From: UBA9676 sp963730065
GTDB lineage: Bacteria > Actinomycetota > Actinomycetes > Streptosporangiales > Streptosporangiaceae
Length of the DNA: 64,000 bases
Direction of reading: 5' to 3'
Assembly (NCBI GenBank): GCA_963730065.1
Contig: CAVSQL010000020.1
Span: 310,001 to 374,000 of the forward strand
The position numbers and the translations under genes were made by a program. Under the pieces are notes generated by a model. That model was given only the letters and a program-made list of their open reading frames with translations, ran no database searches and was not told where the DNA came from. Below are positions 17,294 through 26,090 of this stretch, piece by piece; position 1 is the stretch's first letter; every line of letters begins with the position of its first letter.

Positions 17294-17346
17294 CCCCTAA
17301 GCGAAGGGCCGCCAGCGCGGCCCGGGCTAGGGGGCTTCCCGGAAGC
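17294..17346. promoter_or_regulatory. Candidate operator between the LAL regulator and the methyltransferase gene
   Basis: CCCCTA (17294-17299) and TAGGGG (17329-17334) form an inverted pair 29 bp apart, followed by the palindrome GCTTCCCGGAAGC (17334-17346). They lie in the 130-bp divergent region upstream of both genes. Confidence 0.4.
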
Positions 17347-17403
17347 GGCGGCTTCCGGGGCGCTCGTACGGTCCAGAGCACAGCCGAAGCTGAGGAGGAA
17401 GCA

Positions 17404-18483
17404 ATGTCCATAACCCAGGAGCCGGCCGCCGTCGACTTCGACAAGCTGATGGGGTTCGTGTTCCGGGCCGTCGACGAGGTCGGCGCCACTCTCAACGCCG
17501 CGCTCGTGGTCATGGGTGACCGGCTCGGGCTCTACGACGCCCTCGCCGGGGCCGGCCCGCTGACGCCCGCGGAGCTCGCGGAGCGCACCGGTACCGCCGA
17601 GCGCTACGTCCGCGAGTGGCTGAACGCGCAGGCCGCCGGCGCCTACGTCGACTACGAGCCCGACAGCGGCCGCTACACTCTGCCCGCGGAGCAGGCGGTC
17701 GCGCTGACCGATAGGTCGAGCCCCGCCTACCTGCCGGGGTTCTTCCAGCTCGCACTGGGCTCGGTGACCGACTCGCCCCGGATCACGGAGGCGGCCCGGA
17801 CCGGCGCGGGTGTCGGCTGGCACGACCACGGCCACGACGTCTTCGATGGCTGCGAGCGGTTCTTCCGCCCCGGCTACAACGCCAGCCTCATCTCCACCTG
17901 GCTGCCGGCCCTCGACGGCGTGGTCGGCAAGCTGGAGCGGGGGGCGAAGGTCGCCGACGTCGGCTGCGGCCATGGCGCGTCGACGATCCTGATGGCACAG
18001 GCCTTCCCGCGCTCGACCTTCGTCGGCTCGGACTACCACGAGGGCTCGATCGAGACCGCGCGGCAGCGGGCGGCCGGGGCCGGTGTCACCGACCGCGTCC
18101 GCTTCGAGATCGCCGCGGCCGCGTCGTACTCCGGCCAGGGCTACGACCTGGTGACCATGTTCGACTGCCTGCACGACATGGGTGACCCCGCCGGGGCGGC
18201 CCGGCACGTTCGCCAGTCGCTCGCGCCCGACGGCACCTGGATGATCGTCGAGCCCGCGGCCGGTGACCGTGTCGAGGACAACCTCAACCCGGTCGGGCGG
18301 GTGTACTACGCCTTCTCGACGCTCCTGTGCACCCCCGCCTCGCTCTCGCAGGAGGTCGGGCTCGCGCTCGGGGCGCAGGCGGGCGAGGCCCGGATCCGCG
18401 GCGTCGTCACCAGCGCCGGCCTCAGCCGCTTCCAGCGGGTGAGCGAGACGCCGTTCAACCTGGTGTTCGAGGCACGCCCATGA
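17404..18483 (+). CDS. Class I SAM-dependent methyltransferase with winged-helix N-terminus
   Basis: 359 aa from ATG 17404, preceded by GAGGAGG. Residues 40-95 form the small winged-helix dimerisation domain common in these enzymes (LTPAELAERTGTAERYVREWL). The Rossmann SAM site is VADVGCGHGASTILMAQAFP with acidic motif VGSDYH, followed by VTMFDCLHDMGDP. This resembles the Rv2258c-like group. Target unknown. It is divergent from the LAL regulator and upstream of the hydrolase-glycosyltransferase fusion (171 bp gap), so the three may form a small regulated tailoring cluster. Confidence 0.92.
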   Translation: MSITQEPAAVDFDKLMGFVFRAVDEVGATLNAALVVMGDRLGLYDALAGAGPLTPAELAERTGTAERYVREWLNAQAAGAYVDYEPDSGRYTLPAEQAVALTDRSSPAYLPGFFQLALGSVTDSPRITEAARTGAGVGWHDHGHDVFDGCERFFRPGYNASLISTWLPALDGVVGKLERGAKVADVGCGHGASTILMAQAFPRSTFVGSDYHEGSIETARQRAAGAGVTDRVRFEIAAAASYSGQGYDLVTMFDCLHDMGDPAGAARHVRQSLAPDGTWMIVEPAAGDRVEDNLNPVGRVYYAFSTLLCTPASLSQEVGLALGAQAGEARIRGVVTSAGLSRFQRVSETPFNLVFEARP

Positions 18484-18654
18484 TCAGGGGCGTGGCCGCC
18501 ACCCATCGGGACCAGCCCCGTGAGCTGCTCTCCTTCCCCGGCCGCCGGCCGGCCCGGGCAGGAGAGCACGGGGCGGGCGTCCCCGGCCGGCCGTCGCCGG
18601 GTGCGGCGGCGGGCGATAGCGTCGAGGGGCCGGATCCTGATCCGGGGGGAAACG

Positions 18655-20817
18655 ATGAGAGCACGCCAGCCTGACCGTGATGGCTACGTCCAGCGCGCCG
18701 GCGTCAAGGTGTTCTACGAGGTCTTCGGGGATGGCCGGCCCACCATCCTCCTCCTGCCGGCGTGGTCCGTCACCCATTCGCTGACCTGGAAGATGCAGGT
18801 GCCCTACCTGGCCCGCCACTACCGGGTCATCACCTTCGACGGGCGGGGGAACGGCCGGTCCGGCCGGCCCACCGGGGCGGGCAGCTACACCTCCGCGGAA
18901 TACGCGGCGGACGCCCTGGCCGTCCTGGACGCGACCGGCACCGACCGCGCCGTGGTCGTCTCCCTGTCACGCGGCGCGTCCTACGCGCTGCACCTGGCCG
19001 CCGCCCGGCCGGAACGGGTGGCGGGCCAGATCTTCATCTGCCCCACGACCCCGCTGGCGCCGTTCTCACCGGCCAGGCTGCCCTTCGCGCGGCGGTTCGA
19101 CGAAGCACTCGACAGCGACGAGGGCTGGGCCAAGGACAACGCCCGCTACTGGCTGCGCGACTACCCCGGGTTCCTGGAGTTCTTCTTCTCGCAGGTGTTC
19201 ACCGAGCCGCACTCGACCAAGCAGATCGAGGACGGGATCAGCTGGGGGCTCGAGACCGGGCCCGAGACGCTGGCCGACACGCGGCGCGGGGCGATCCGCG
19301 ACGCGCGGGACGACATCTCGCCGTTGCTCACCGGCGTCCGCTGTCCCTGCCTGATCATCCAGGGCGCCGGCGACGCCATCGTCGGGCCCGGCGCGGGCCG
19401 GAAGCTGGCCGCCGCCCTGGGCGCGCGGGCCAGGCTGGTCGAGCTGGCCGGCTCCGGCCACTCGCCGCATGCCCGCGACCCGGTCAAGGTCAACCTCCTC
19501 CTCCGCGAGTTCATTGAGGCGGCCGGGCATCACCCGGAAGCGTCCGGACCCGGCCCGGAGGCACCCGGGCCTGACGCGGCCAGGGCGCGGCCCGTGCGCC
19601 GGCGGCGCGGCCGCGCGAAGCGGGTGCTGTACATCTCCTCCCCCATCGGGCTGGGCCACGCCCGCCGGGATGTGGCCATCGCCGGGGCACTGCGCCGGCT
19701 GCGTCCCGGCCTGGAGATCGACTGGCTGGCGCAGCATCCGGTTACCAAGGTCCTGGCGGCGAAGGGGGAAAGGATCCATCCCGCCTCCGGCGCGCTGGCC
19801 AGCGAGTCAGGCCACATCGAGTCCGAGTGCGCCGACCACGACCTGCACTGCTTCCAGGCCTGGCGGCGGATGGATGAGATCCTGCTGGCCAACTTCATGG
19901 TCTTCCATGACATCGTCCGGGATGACCCCTACGACCTGTGGGTCGGCGATGAGGCCTGGGAGCTCGACTACTACCTGCACGAGAACCCCGCGCAGAAGCG
20001 GGCCGCGTATGTGTGGCTGACCGACTTCGTGGGCTGGCTGCCCATGCCCGACGGTGGCCGGCGTGAGGAATCGCTGACCGCCGACTACAACGCCGAGATG
20101 ATCGGGCACATCGCCCGCCACCCCCGGCTGCGGGACCGGGCCATCTTCGTCGGCGCGCCCGAGGACATCGTCCCGGACTCGTTTGGCCCTGACCTCCCCG
20201 CCATCCGGCAGTGGACCGAGGCCCATTACGACTTCTCCGGCGACTACATCACCGGTTTCGACCCGTCGGACCTGGTTGACCGGGACGCGCTGCGGGCGGA
20301 ACTCGGCTACGCCCCCGACGAGAAGATATGCCTCGTGACCGTCGGGGGATCGAGCGCCGGCGCGCACCTGCTCCGCCGGGTCATCGAGTCCTACCCGCAG
20401 GCGGAGCGGGCCGTCCCGGGCCTGCGCATGGTCGCCGTGGCCGGGCCCCGCATCGAGCCGCGACGGCTGCCGGCCGTGCCCGGCGTCGAGATCCATGCCT
20501 ACGTCCATGACCTGTACCGCCATCTGGCCGCCTGTGACCTGGCCGTCGTCCAGGGCGGGCTGACCACGACCATGGAGCTCGTGGCCAGCAACCGGCCGTT
20601 TCTCTACTTCCCGCTCGGCCATCACTTCGAGCAGACTTTCCACGTCCCCCACCGGCTCGCCCGCTACGGCGCCGGGCGGCGCATGGACTACACGGCCGCC
20701 AGCCCCGAAGCCATCGGCGAGGCAATCGCCGGAGAAATCGGGCGTCAGGTCCGGTACCGGCCGGTAGACCCCCAGGCGGCCGGCCGGGTCGCCGCCAGGA
20801 TCGCTGAGATGCTCTGA
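18655..20817 (+). CDS. Alpha/beta hydrolase fused to a GT-B glycosyltransferase
   Basis: 720 aa from ATG 18655, preceded by GGGGGAAA. Residues 1-290 are an alpha/beta hydrolase: VITFDGRGNGRSGRP, nucleophile elbow VSLSRGASYAL (S in S-x-S-x-G form), acid in IIQGAGD and base in AGSGHSPHARDP. A Pro/Ala/Gly linker of about 25 residues follows. Residues 320-720 are a GT-B fold glycosyltransferase: first Rossmann strand VLYISSPIGLGHARRD, and a donor site with VVQGGLTTTMELVASNRPFLYFPL, close to MurG and UGT-like enzymes. There is no signal peptide. Both active sites look intact. The gene is probably in the same regulatory unit as the preceding methyltransferase. The substrate is unknown; a lipid or polyketide product is possible. 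Confidence 0.9.
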   Translation: MRARQPDRDGYVQRAGVKVFYEVFGDGRPTILLLPAWSVTHSLTWKMQVPYLARHYRVITFDGRGNGRSGRPTGAGSYTSAEYAADALAVLDATGTDRAVVVSLSRGASYALHLAAARPERVAGQIFICPTTPLAPFSPARLPFARRFDEALDSDEGWAKDNARYWLRDYPGFLEFFFSQVFTEPHSTKQIEDGISWGLETGPETLADTRRGAIRDARDDISPLLTGVRCPCLIIQGAGDAIVGPGAGRKLAAALGARARLVELAGSGHSPHARDPVKVNLLLREFIEAAGHHPEASGPGPEAPGPDAARARPVRRRRGRAKRVLYISSPIGLGHARRDVAIAGALRRLRPGLEIDWLAQHPVTKVLAAKGERIHPASGALASESGHIESECADHDLHCFQAWRRMDEILLANFMVFHDIVRDDPYDLWVGDEAWELDYYLHENPAQKRAAYVWLTDFVGWLPMPDGGRREESLTADYNAEMIGHIARHPRLRDRAIFVGAPEDIVPDSFGPDLPAIRQWTEAHYDFSGDYITGFDPSDLVDRDALRAELGYAPDEKICLVTVGGSSAGAHLLRRVIESYPQAERAVPGLRMVAVAGPRIEPRRLPAVPGVEIHAYVHDLYRHLAACDLAVVQGGLTTTMELVASNRPFLYFPLGHHFEQTFHVPHRLARYGAGRRMDYTAASPEAIGEAIAGEIGRQVRYRPVDPQAAGRVAARIAEML

Positions 20818-20871
20818 AACGGAACGCCCCGCGTCACCGGCGGTATCGCCGCTAATCTCATAATGGCGAAC

Positions 20872-20889
20872 GCTCGCAGTTTTGCGAAC
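20872..20889. promoter_or_regulatory. Operator copy before the truncated HTH gene
   Basis: GCTCGCAGTTTTGCGAAC differs at two positions from the perfect palindrome at 10941-10958. The bases between it and the start codon (AACAATGAGTTGCGGTAGGCGGC) also match those before ATG 10978, so the two promoter regions share origin. Confidence 0.65.
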
Positions 20890-20909
20890 AATGAGTTGCG
20901 GTAGGCGGC

Positions 20910-21104
20910 GTGGCGACCGCGGACCTGCTGCTGCACCCGGTCCGGCTGCGGATCGTGGAGGCCTTCAGTGACCGGGCGCTCATCACCAGCGAGCTGCGGG
21001 GGCGGCCGGTGGTGCACCCGCGGCGGGTGATCGTGGACGCGATCTTGTATGTGGTGCGCACCAGGACATCTCAGGGCCGGATTGCGATCGTGGCGACTAG
21101 ATAG
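20910..21104 (+). pseudogene. Truncated helix-turn-helix (ArsR-like) regulator
   Basis: From GTG 20910 the product begins MATADLLLHPVRLRIVEAFS, the typical first helix of winged-helix regulators, then ITSELRG, where the normal HTH should continue. After about 35 residues similarity ends, and the frame runs into DNA that is antisense to the end of the 21071-22123 gene. The recognition helix and dimerisation region are missing, so it is probably non-functional. Confidence 0.7.
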
Positions 21105-22123
21105 CGATGGTCGCTGCCGAACCCCGGCTTGGCGGCGATCTGGGTGACTGCCAGGCGCGCTCCCGTCAGTACGTGATCTATACGGACGAAGGGTGGCAGA
21201 ATGGCACCGTTCGGCCACGTCATGTCAGCCGCCTCTCCGCGCGCCGCGGCCCCGTCGGCCAGGCCGTCGTGCAGAAGGGCGACAAACCCGCTGTTGCCCC
21301 ACGTGGCGTTGAAGTCCCCGATCATCAGCATGCGACTGTCGCCGCTAGCGCGCACAGATCGGCCGACAGCGGCCAGCGCCGCCGACCACTCCCGCCAGTA
21401 CCTGGGGAACGGCGCCAGGGTATGCACAACGCGCAGAGCAACCGGCCCAGCTGGCGACCACAGGGTGGCCTCGACCATGTACTGCATCCGGTGACCTTCC
21501 CAGAACACGGTTCGTACCCGGCAAGCGGTCATGCGCAGTCTGGAGGCGACCAGAAAGCCGGTTGCGCCGTAGGTCGGCGCCACGCACTGGTAGGGGAAGC
21601 TGCCCAGCACGCCCGAGGCCACCATGCTGTGCAGCGCCGGTGGCGTGAACTCCTCGAGCGTTATCAGGTCCGGGCGGTCCTGCTCGATGGCTGGCGCGTA
21701 ACCAGCCTCGAAGTCGATGCTCTGGTCAACGTTCGCGTCGAACACCCGCACCACCGGGGCATGCCGAGCCCATGCAGGCACAGGAGCCGTAGCGAGTAGC
21801 TCCGGCGCCATGAACGCCAGCTGGGCGACGACGATGACGACAGCTGCCACGGCGAGCCACCAACGCCGCATGATGAGCGCCCCGGCAGCCACAACCCACG
21901 CCGGTAGGTAGACGATCTGAGTGAGGGCGTCAAGCACGATCAGCGGCTCGCGCGAGTCCCAAGCCACGAGCCGCAGCAGCGCGACGAGCCCAAGCACAAC
22001 GACGATCAACCAGCCGACGACGAGCAGGCCGGCCTGCACGACAACCGCTGCGCGGTGGCCCTGGCGCGGTGGGTAGGTCTCTCCCGCCTCGGCGGTGTCA
22101 GCTGCGTCCGGCATGATCGTCAA
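21071..22123 (-). CDS. Membrane-anchored endonuclease/exonuclease/phosphatase-family protein
   Basis: 350 aa. Three membrane helices occupy residues 25-125 (AGLLVVGWLIVVVLGLVALL; a second around ALTQIVYLPAWVVAAGALIM; a third AVAAVVIVVAQLAFMA). The C-terminal domain (about 125-350) is an EEP fold with VFDANVDQS, LITLEEF, the catalytic Asp/Asn motif MLMIGDFNATW, RIDHVL and FGSDHRYLVATI. The catalytic domain is predicted outside the cell. Substrates in the family include nucleic acids, phospholipids and inositol phosphates; none can be assigned here. Its 3' end overlaps the broken HTH frame on the other strand. Confidence 0.88.
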   Translation of the reverse strand: MTIMPDAADTAEAGETYPPRQGHRAAVVVQAGLLVVGWLIVVVLGLVALLRLVAWDSREPLIVLDALTQIVYLPAWVVAAGALIMRRWWLAVAAVVIVVAQLAFMAPELLATAPVPAWARHAPVVRVFDANVDQSIDFEAGYAPAIEQDRPDLITLEEFTPPALHSMVASGVLGSFPYQCVAPTYGATGFLVASRLRMTACRVRTVFWEGHRMQYMVEATLWSPAGPVALRVVHTLAPFPRYWREWSAALAAVGRSVRASGDSRMLMIGDFNATWGNSGFVALLHDGLADGAAARGEAADMTWPNGAILPPFVRIDHVLTGARLAVTQIAAKPGFGSDHRYLVATIAIRP

Positions 22124-22189
22124 CTTATCTTGGGGCGAGTGGATCGAACCGCCGCGCTCAGGTCAAATCCGCGACCACGAGGGAGGATG

Positions 22190-24646
22190 TCAAATCTGGA
22201 TGCGCTTGTTCCCCGGGTCGTACATCGGGCGCAGGGACACCGCGGCCGGGTAGATGGCGTCCCCGATCTGGACCGTCCACTCGCCAGCGTCGAGCCACGC
22301 CTGGTTGACCGGCTCGTCGGCGTCGATCATCGCCAGCCCGACCGCACCGCCGAGGGTGAACCCGTATGACGCAGAACGGATGTACCCGGCCGGCCGCCCA
22401 TCCCGGCGGACGACTTCGGCGTGGAACATGAGCGGCTCGGGGTCGGTCAGCAGCACCTGCACCAGCCGGCGGCGCAGCGGCCCGCGCTCCTTCTGGGCCA
22501 GCACGGCGTCACGGCCGATGAAGCCGCCCGGCTTGTCGAGCGCGACCGCGAAGCCGAGCCCGGCCTCCAGCACGGTGTCGGTGTTGTCGATGTCGTGGCC
22601 GTAGTCGCGGTAGCCCTTCTCCATCCGCAGGCTGCCCAGCGCCTTGAGCCCGGCGTGCCGCAGGCCGACCGCGTGCCCGGCCTGCGCCAGCCGGTCGTAG
22701 ACATGCAGCGCCTGCTCGGCCGGGACGTACAGCTCGTAGCCGAGCTCACCGAGGTAGGTGATCCGGATGCAGAGCACCCGGGCGAACCCGATCGCGATCT
22801 CGGCGGCCGTGCGGAACGGGAACGCCTCGTTGGACACGTCCGCATCGGTGACCGCCGCGAGCAGCTCCCGCGACCGCGGGCCCTGGATGTTGATCTGCGC
22901 GTATCCCGATGTCACGTCGGTGACGGAAGCGCGGGAGTCGCCGAGGTGGCGGCGCAGCCAGGTTTCGGCGTGCCGGTGCGCGGTGTCGGAGGCGACCACC
23001 CAGAACCGGTCCTCGGCGAGCTTGGTCACCGTGAGGTCGGCCTCCAGCGTGCCGCCGGGGTTGAGCCACTGGGTGTAGGTGATCCGGCCGGGCTCGCCGT
23101 TGACCTCGTTGGCGGAGACCCGGTCCAGCACCTGCCCCGCGTCGCGGCCCCGCACGTCGAACTTGGCCATGAACGCCATGTCCATCAAGATCACGCCGTT
23201 GCGTGTTGCATGATGCTCGGCTTCCCAGTAGCCGAACCAGTCCTGCCGTCCCCAGGACAGCCGGGCCTCCGGTTCGGCGCCCTCGGGGGCGTACCAGTCG
23301 GCGCCCTCCCAGCCGCTGACGTCCCTGAAGTATGCCCGCTGCGCCGCCAGCCGCTGATGGATCGGCGACACCTTCGCGCCGCGTGCGGTCCGCATGGACC
23401 GGCCCGGGTAGTGCGTCTCGTACACCATGCCCAGCGACTCGACCGTGCGGGTCGCCCGGTACTCGGGGTTGGCCTGGTAGGGGTGCAGCCGGTCGATGTT
23501 CATGGCCGTCACGTTGACGTCGGGCCGGCCGTCGGCGATCCAGTGCGCGACCACCCGGCCGATCCCCCCGCCGGTGAGGATCCCGATCGAGTTCAGCCCG
23601 GCGGCCACGAAATAGTTCCGCAGCTCCGGCGCCTCGCCGACGATCGGCAGCAGGTCGGGGGTGAAGCTCTCCGGGCCACAGAACAGCTTCTTGATGCCGG
23701 TCTCCTCCACCACCGGCACCCGGGAGATCGTGCGCTCCAGGTACGGGGCCATCCGGTCCCAGTCGGGCGGGATCTCGCCAAACGAGAAGCCCGCCGGAAC
23801 TCCCGTTACCTGCCAGGGGGCGCAGACCGGCTCGAACAGGCCGAGCATCAGCCCGCCGCCCTCCTCCCGGTAGTAGCCGTAGCTGGCCGGGTCCTCCAGC
23901 ACCGGCCAGTCCCCGTTGACCTCCTCGATCGGCTCGGTCAGCAGGTAGTAGTGCTCGGCGGCCTGCAGCGGGATCGTCACCCCGGCCAGCTCGCCGAGCT
24001 CGCGGGCCCACATCCCGGCGCAGTTGACGACGCACTCGGCCTCGATGTCGCCCTGCGGCGTGCGGACTCCGGCCACGGCACCGCCGTTGCGCATGAAACC
24101 GGTGACCGGGACGCCCTCGATGATCCGCGCGCCATGCATCCGGGCCCCGCGGGCCAGCGACATCGTCACGTCGACCGGGTTCACCCGGCCGTCGGCCGGG
24201 ATGTAGAAGCCGGCCAGCACGTCGTCGACCCGCGCCAGCGGCCACAGCTCGGCGACTTCGCGCGCCGAGATCTCGTGCACCTCCACGCCGCACAGCCGGT
24301 TGAACGCGGCCACCCGCCGGTACTCCTCCAGCCGCCCCGGCTCAATGGCCAGCTCGATCAGCCCGCACTGTTTCAGCCCGGTCGCGAGCCCGGTCTCCGC
24401 CTCCAGCCGGGCGTACAGGTCCCGGGTGTACATCCGCAGCTCGGTCGAGGTCTGCGAGGTCGAGCCGAAGGTGGCCATGAGCCCGGCCGCGTGCCAGGTG
24501 GTGCCGGACGTCAGCCGGTCGCGTTCCAGCAGCACCACCTCGCCCACCCCGAGATGCGCGAGGTGATAGGCGACCGAGGTGCCGATGATGCCGCCGCCGA
24601 TGACGACGACACGGGCGCGGTCAGGGATCGCGGCGGTACCCGGCAT
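22190..24646 (-). CDS. FAD-dependent dimethylglycine/sarcosine-dehydrogenase-like oxidoreductase with GcvT domain
   Basis: 818 aa. The N-terminal FAD-binding DAO domain starts VVVIGGGIIGTSVAYHLAHLG; GTTWHAAGL carries the His that is covalently flavinylated in the dimethylglycine and sarcosine dehydrogenase family. The C-terminal half (about 430-818) is a GcvT-like aminomethyltransferase fold (VILMDMAFMAKFDVRG, LGELGYELYVPAEQALHVYDRL, ALGSLRMEKGYRDYG) that in relatives passes the methylene unit to tetrahydrofolate. The probable role is oxidative demethylation of N-methylated glycine or a similar amine. It is co-directional with the 85-aa protein gene just upstream (2-bp gap). Confidence 0.92.
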   Translation of the reverse strand: MPGTAAIPDRARVVVIGGGIIGTSVAYHLAHLGVGEVVLLERDRLTSGTTWHAAGLMATFGSTSQTSTELRMYTRDLYARLEAETGLATGLKQCGLIELAIEPGRLEEYRRVAAFNRLCGVEVHEISAREVAELWPLARVDDVLAGFYIPADGRVNPVDVTMSLARGARMHGARIIEGVPVTGFMRNGGAVAGVRTPQGDIEAECVVNCAGMWARELGELAGVTIPLQAAEHYYLLTEPIEEVNGDWPVLEDPASYGYYREEGGGLMLGLFEPVCAPWQVTGVPAGFSFGEIPPDWDRMAPYLERTISRVPVVEETGIKKLFCGPESFTPDLLPIVGEAPELRNYFVAAGLNSIGILTGGGIGRVVAHWIADGRPDVNVTAMNIDRLHPYQANPEYRATRTVESLGMVYETHYPGRSMRTARGAKVSPIHQRLAAQRAYFRDVSGWEGADWYAPEGAEPEARLSWGRQDWFGYWEAEHHATRNGVILMDMAFMAKFDVRGRDAGQVLDRVSANEVNGEPGRITYTQWLNPGGTLEADLTVTKLAEDRFWVVASDTAHRHAETWLRRHLGDSRASVTDVTSGYAQINIQGPRSRELLAAVTDADVSNEAFPFRTAAEIAIGFARVLCIRITYLGELGYELYVPAEQALHVYDRLAQAGHAVGLRHAGLKALGSLRMEKGYRDYGHDIDNTDTVLEAGLGFAVALDKPGGFIGRDAVLAQKERGPLRRRLVQVLLTDPEPLMFHAEVVRRDGRPAGYIRSASYGFTLGGAVGLAMIDADEPVNQAWLDAGEWTVQIGDAIYPAAVSLRPMYDPGNKRIQI

Positions 24647-24648
24647 GG

Positions 24649-24906
24649 TCAGGCCTCGCCCCGCTCGCGCAGGATGTCCCGGAACTCGCTGAGCGCCTGG
24701 TCCTGGTCGGATCCGAGCTCGCCGACCACCACCATCTGGGTGCTGGCCCAGTACGCCCCCGCGTACTCGCCGCTGGCCTCCGGGCCGACCAGCAGCGGGC
24801 TGTGGGCGATCTTGATGTGATGCTGCACCTCGTCCCAGGAGACGGCCGCCGGCACCAGGCCGATCGCTGGCGGCTCGCTGTCGTCGTACGCAAGGTCGTC
24901 TAACAT
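24649..24906 (-). CDS. Small protein of unknown function coupled to the FAD oxidoreductase
   Basis: 85 aa from ATG 24906 (MLDDLAYDDSEPPAIGLVPA); the frame is open further upstream without protein-like sequence. It is acidic, with the segment WDEVQHHIKIAHSPLLVGPE and a short beta-rich middle. The stop is 2 bp before the oxidoreductase start, so the two are one transcription unit. I do not recognise the family; an accessory subunit is possible. Confidence 0.7.
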   Translation of the reverse strand: MLDDLAYDDSEPPAIGLVPAAVSWDEVQHHIKIAHSPLLVGPEASGEYAGAYWASTQMVVVGELGSDQDQALSEFRDILRERGEA

Positions 24907-25018
24907 CGGCCCACTTCCCGAAGCGCTGGTCCCGCCACGATAAACGACACCAGCCGGCGAGGCTGGCCGTGGCCGCAAGCGGGGACTGGCTCGCGTCGGG
25001 CTGGGCGGGCGTCGCACT

Positions 25019-25038
25019 GGGCGGACGTCAGGCCGCCC
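25019..25038 (-). terminator. Candidate hairpin terminator after the PPOX-family gene
   Basis: GGGCGG and CCGCCC arms with an 8-nt loop, about 30 nt past the stop of the 25069-25479 gene. No T-run is visible, so confidence is low. Confidence 0.35.
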
Positions 25039-25068
25039 ATCGCCCCCCGCTGGGCGCCGTGAAGGGTC

Positions 25069-25479
25069 TCACGCCACCACTGTTCCCGGCGAGGCCGGCA
25101 CCGGGTCGGGCGTCAGCTCGTAGTGCAGGGTCCGGTAGCCCCTGAGCCGGTGGGCAAGCGGGACGAGGATGCCCTGCAGCACGCGGTGACGCCGCGCCAG
25201 CGCCCGGGCGGCGATGTGGGCCTGCTCGCCCGCCAGCAGGGTGGCGCAGCCCCGGACGGGCGGCCCGGTGGGCTGGCCGCGCAGGGTGGAAGCGGCGAAC
25301 TCCACCCGGGGGTTGTTGCGCAGCCGCCTGGTCTTCCAGGCCTTGTCGTAGGAGCGGAAGAACGCCCGGTCACCATCGAGGGCGATGCTGACCGGTGTGC
25401 CGACCGGCGTGCCGTCGCGCTTGTAGGTAGTCAGCAGGATCGTCTTCGCCTCCCTGATCGGCGCGAGGTTGCCGTTCAT
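25069..25479 (-). CDS. PPOX-class (F420/FMN-type split-barrel) oxidoreductase
   Basis: 136 aa from ATG 25479, preceded by AGGGAGAG; an alternative ATG lies 15 bp upstream. The split-barrel flavin-binding fold of the actinobacterial F420-dependent family shows as ILLTTYKRDGTPVGTPVSIA, AFFRSYDKAWKTRRLRNNPRVEFA and RGCATLLAG. Members reduce small molecules using F420H2 or bind FMN or haem; the substrate is unknown. It stands alone. Confidence 0.88.
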   Translation of the reverse strand: MNGNLAPIREAKTILLTTYKRDGTPVGTPVSIALDGDRAFFRSYDKAWKTRRLRNNPRVEFAASTLRGQPTGPPVRGCATLLAGEQAHIAARALARRHRVLQGILVPLAHRLRGYRTLHYELTPDPVPASPGTVVA

Positions 25480-25684
25480 TGACTCTCCCTTCATAGGCCA
25501 TCTCGTCTTAAAACACCGCGCGCCGTTTGGATGTGACAGCGCGGGAAGGTGACATCTGTCATGGCCAGGTCATGAGCGCTGCGCCTGGGGACCCGCCCGG
25601 GCGCTGCCTACGGTCGGACTGGGAGGCATGACGTGGGCCGGCCGGGGTAGGCGGCCCGGGCCCGCCAGGGGCGGAGGAGAGCGG

Positions 25685-26014
25685 ATGGACACCGGCCAGA
25701 AACTGCCCGCGAGGATGTACCAGCTCGCGTACGACCTGGAGGCCATCGCCGCGCTGCAGGCCAGGGCCCGGCAGATCCTCAGCGGCGAGGCCGGGGATGA
25801 GGGGAGCGCCGTGCCCGATGCGGCCCTGGTCGCGATGGCGTCCGTGATCCCGCTGCGGACCGTATTCGAACGGCGCCACAGGCGCCAGGACCGCGAACGC
25901 ATCGACACCCTGACGCGCCGGGTCTCGCTCAGGGCCCCCGGGTTCGACCGGATGCTCCAGCAGATGCGGCGCACCCGGGGCCGCTCGTACTCGGCCGGTG
26001 GGCCGGTCCACTGA
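25685..26014 (+). CDS. Small hypothetical protein
   Basis: 109 aa from ATG 25685, with GGAGGAGAG upstream; the frame is open earlier but the extra residues are Gly/Arg-rich. Mainly helical (MYQLAYDLEAIAALQARARQ; LVAMASVIPLRTVFERRHRR), ending with a basic region. No family recognised. Confidence 0.6.
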   Translation: MDTGQKLPARMYQLAYDLEAIAALQARARQILSGEAGDEGSAVPDAALVAMASVIPLRTVFERRHRRQDRERIDTLTRRVSLRAPGFDRMLQQMRRTRGRSYSAGGPVH

Positions 26015-26043
26015 TCCGTCCGCGTACGGCACGCCGGGGTGAA

Positions 26044-26071
26044 ACGGGACCCGGGCCTGCCTGGGGCCCGT
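26044..26071. terminator. Hairpin between converging genes
   Basis: Arms 26044-26052 (ACGGGACCC) and 26063-26071 (GGGCCCGT region) pair at 8 of 9 positions with a 10-nt loop, followed on the plus strand by CGTTCTGTGTG. It sits between convergent genes and could stop transcription from either side. Confidence 0.5.
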
Positions 26072-26090
26072 CGTTCTGTGTGAAGGGGCG

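Noticed and set aside
22421..24820. A 799-codon plus-strand open frame opposite the FAD oxidoreductase
   Set aside because: No recognisable motif; antisense shadow of a clear enzyme gene.
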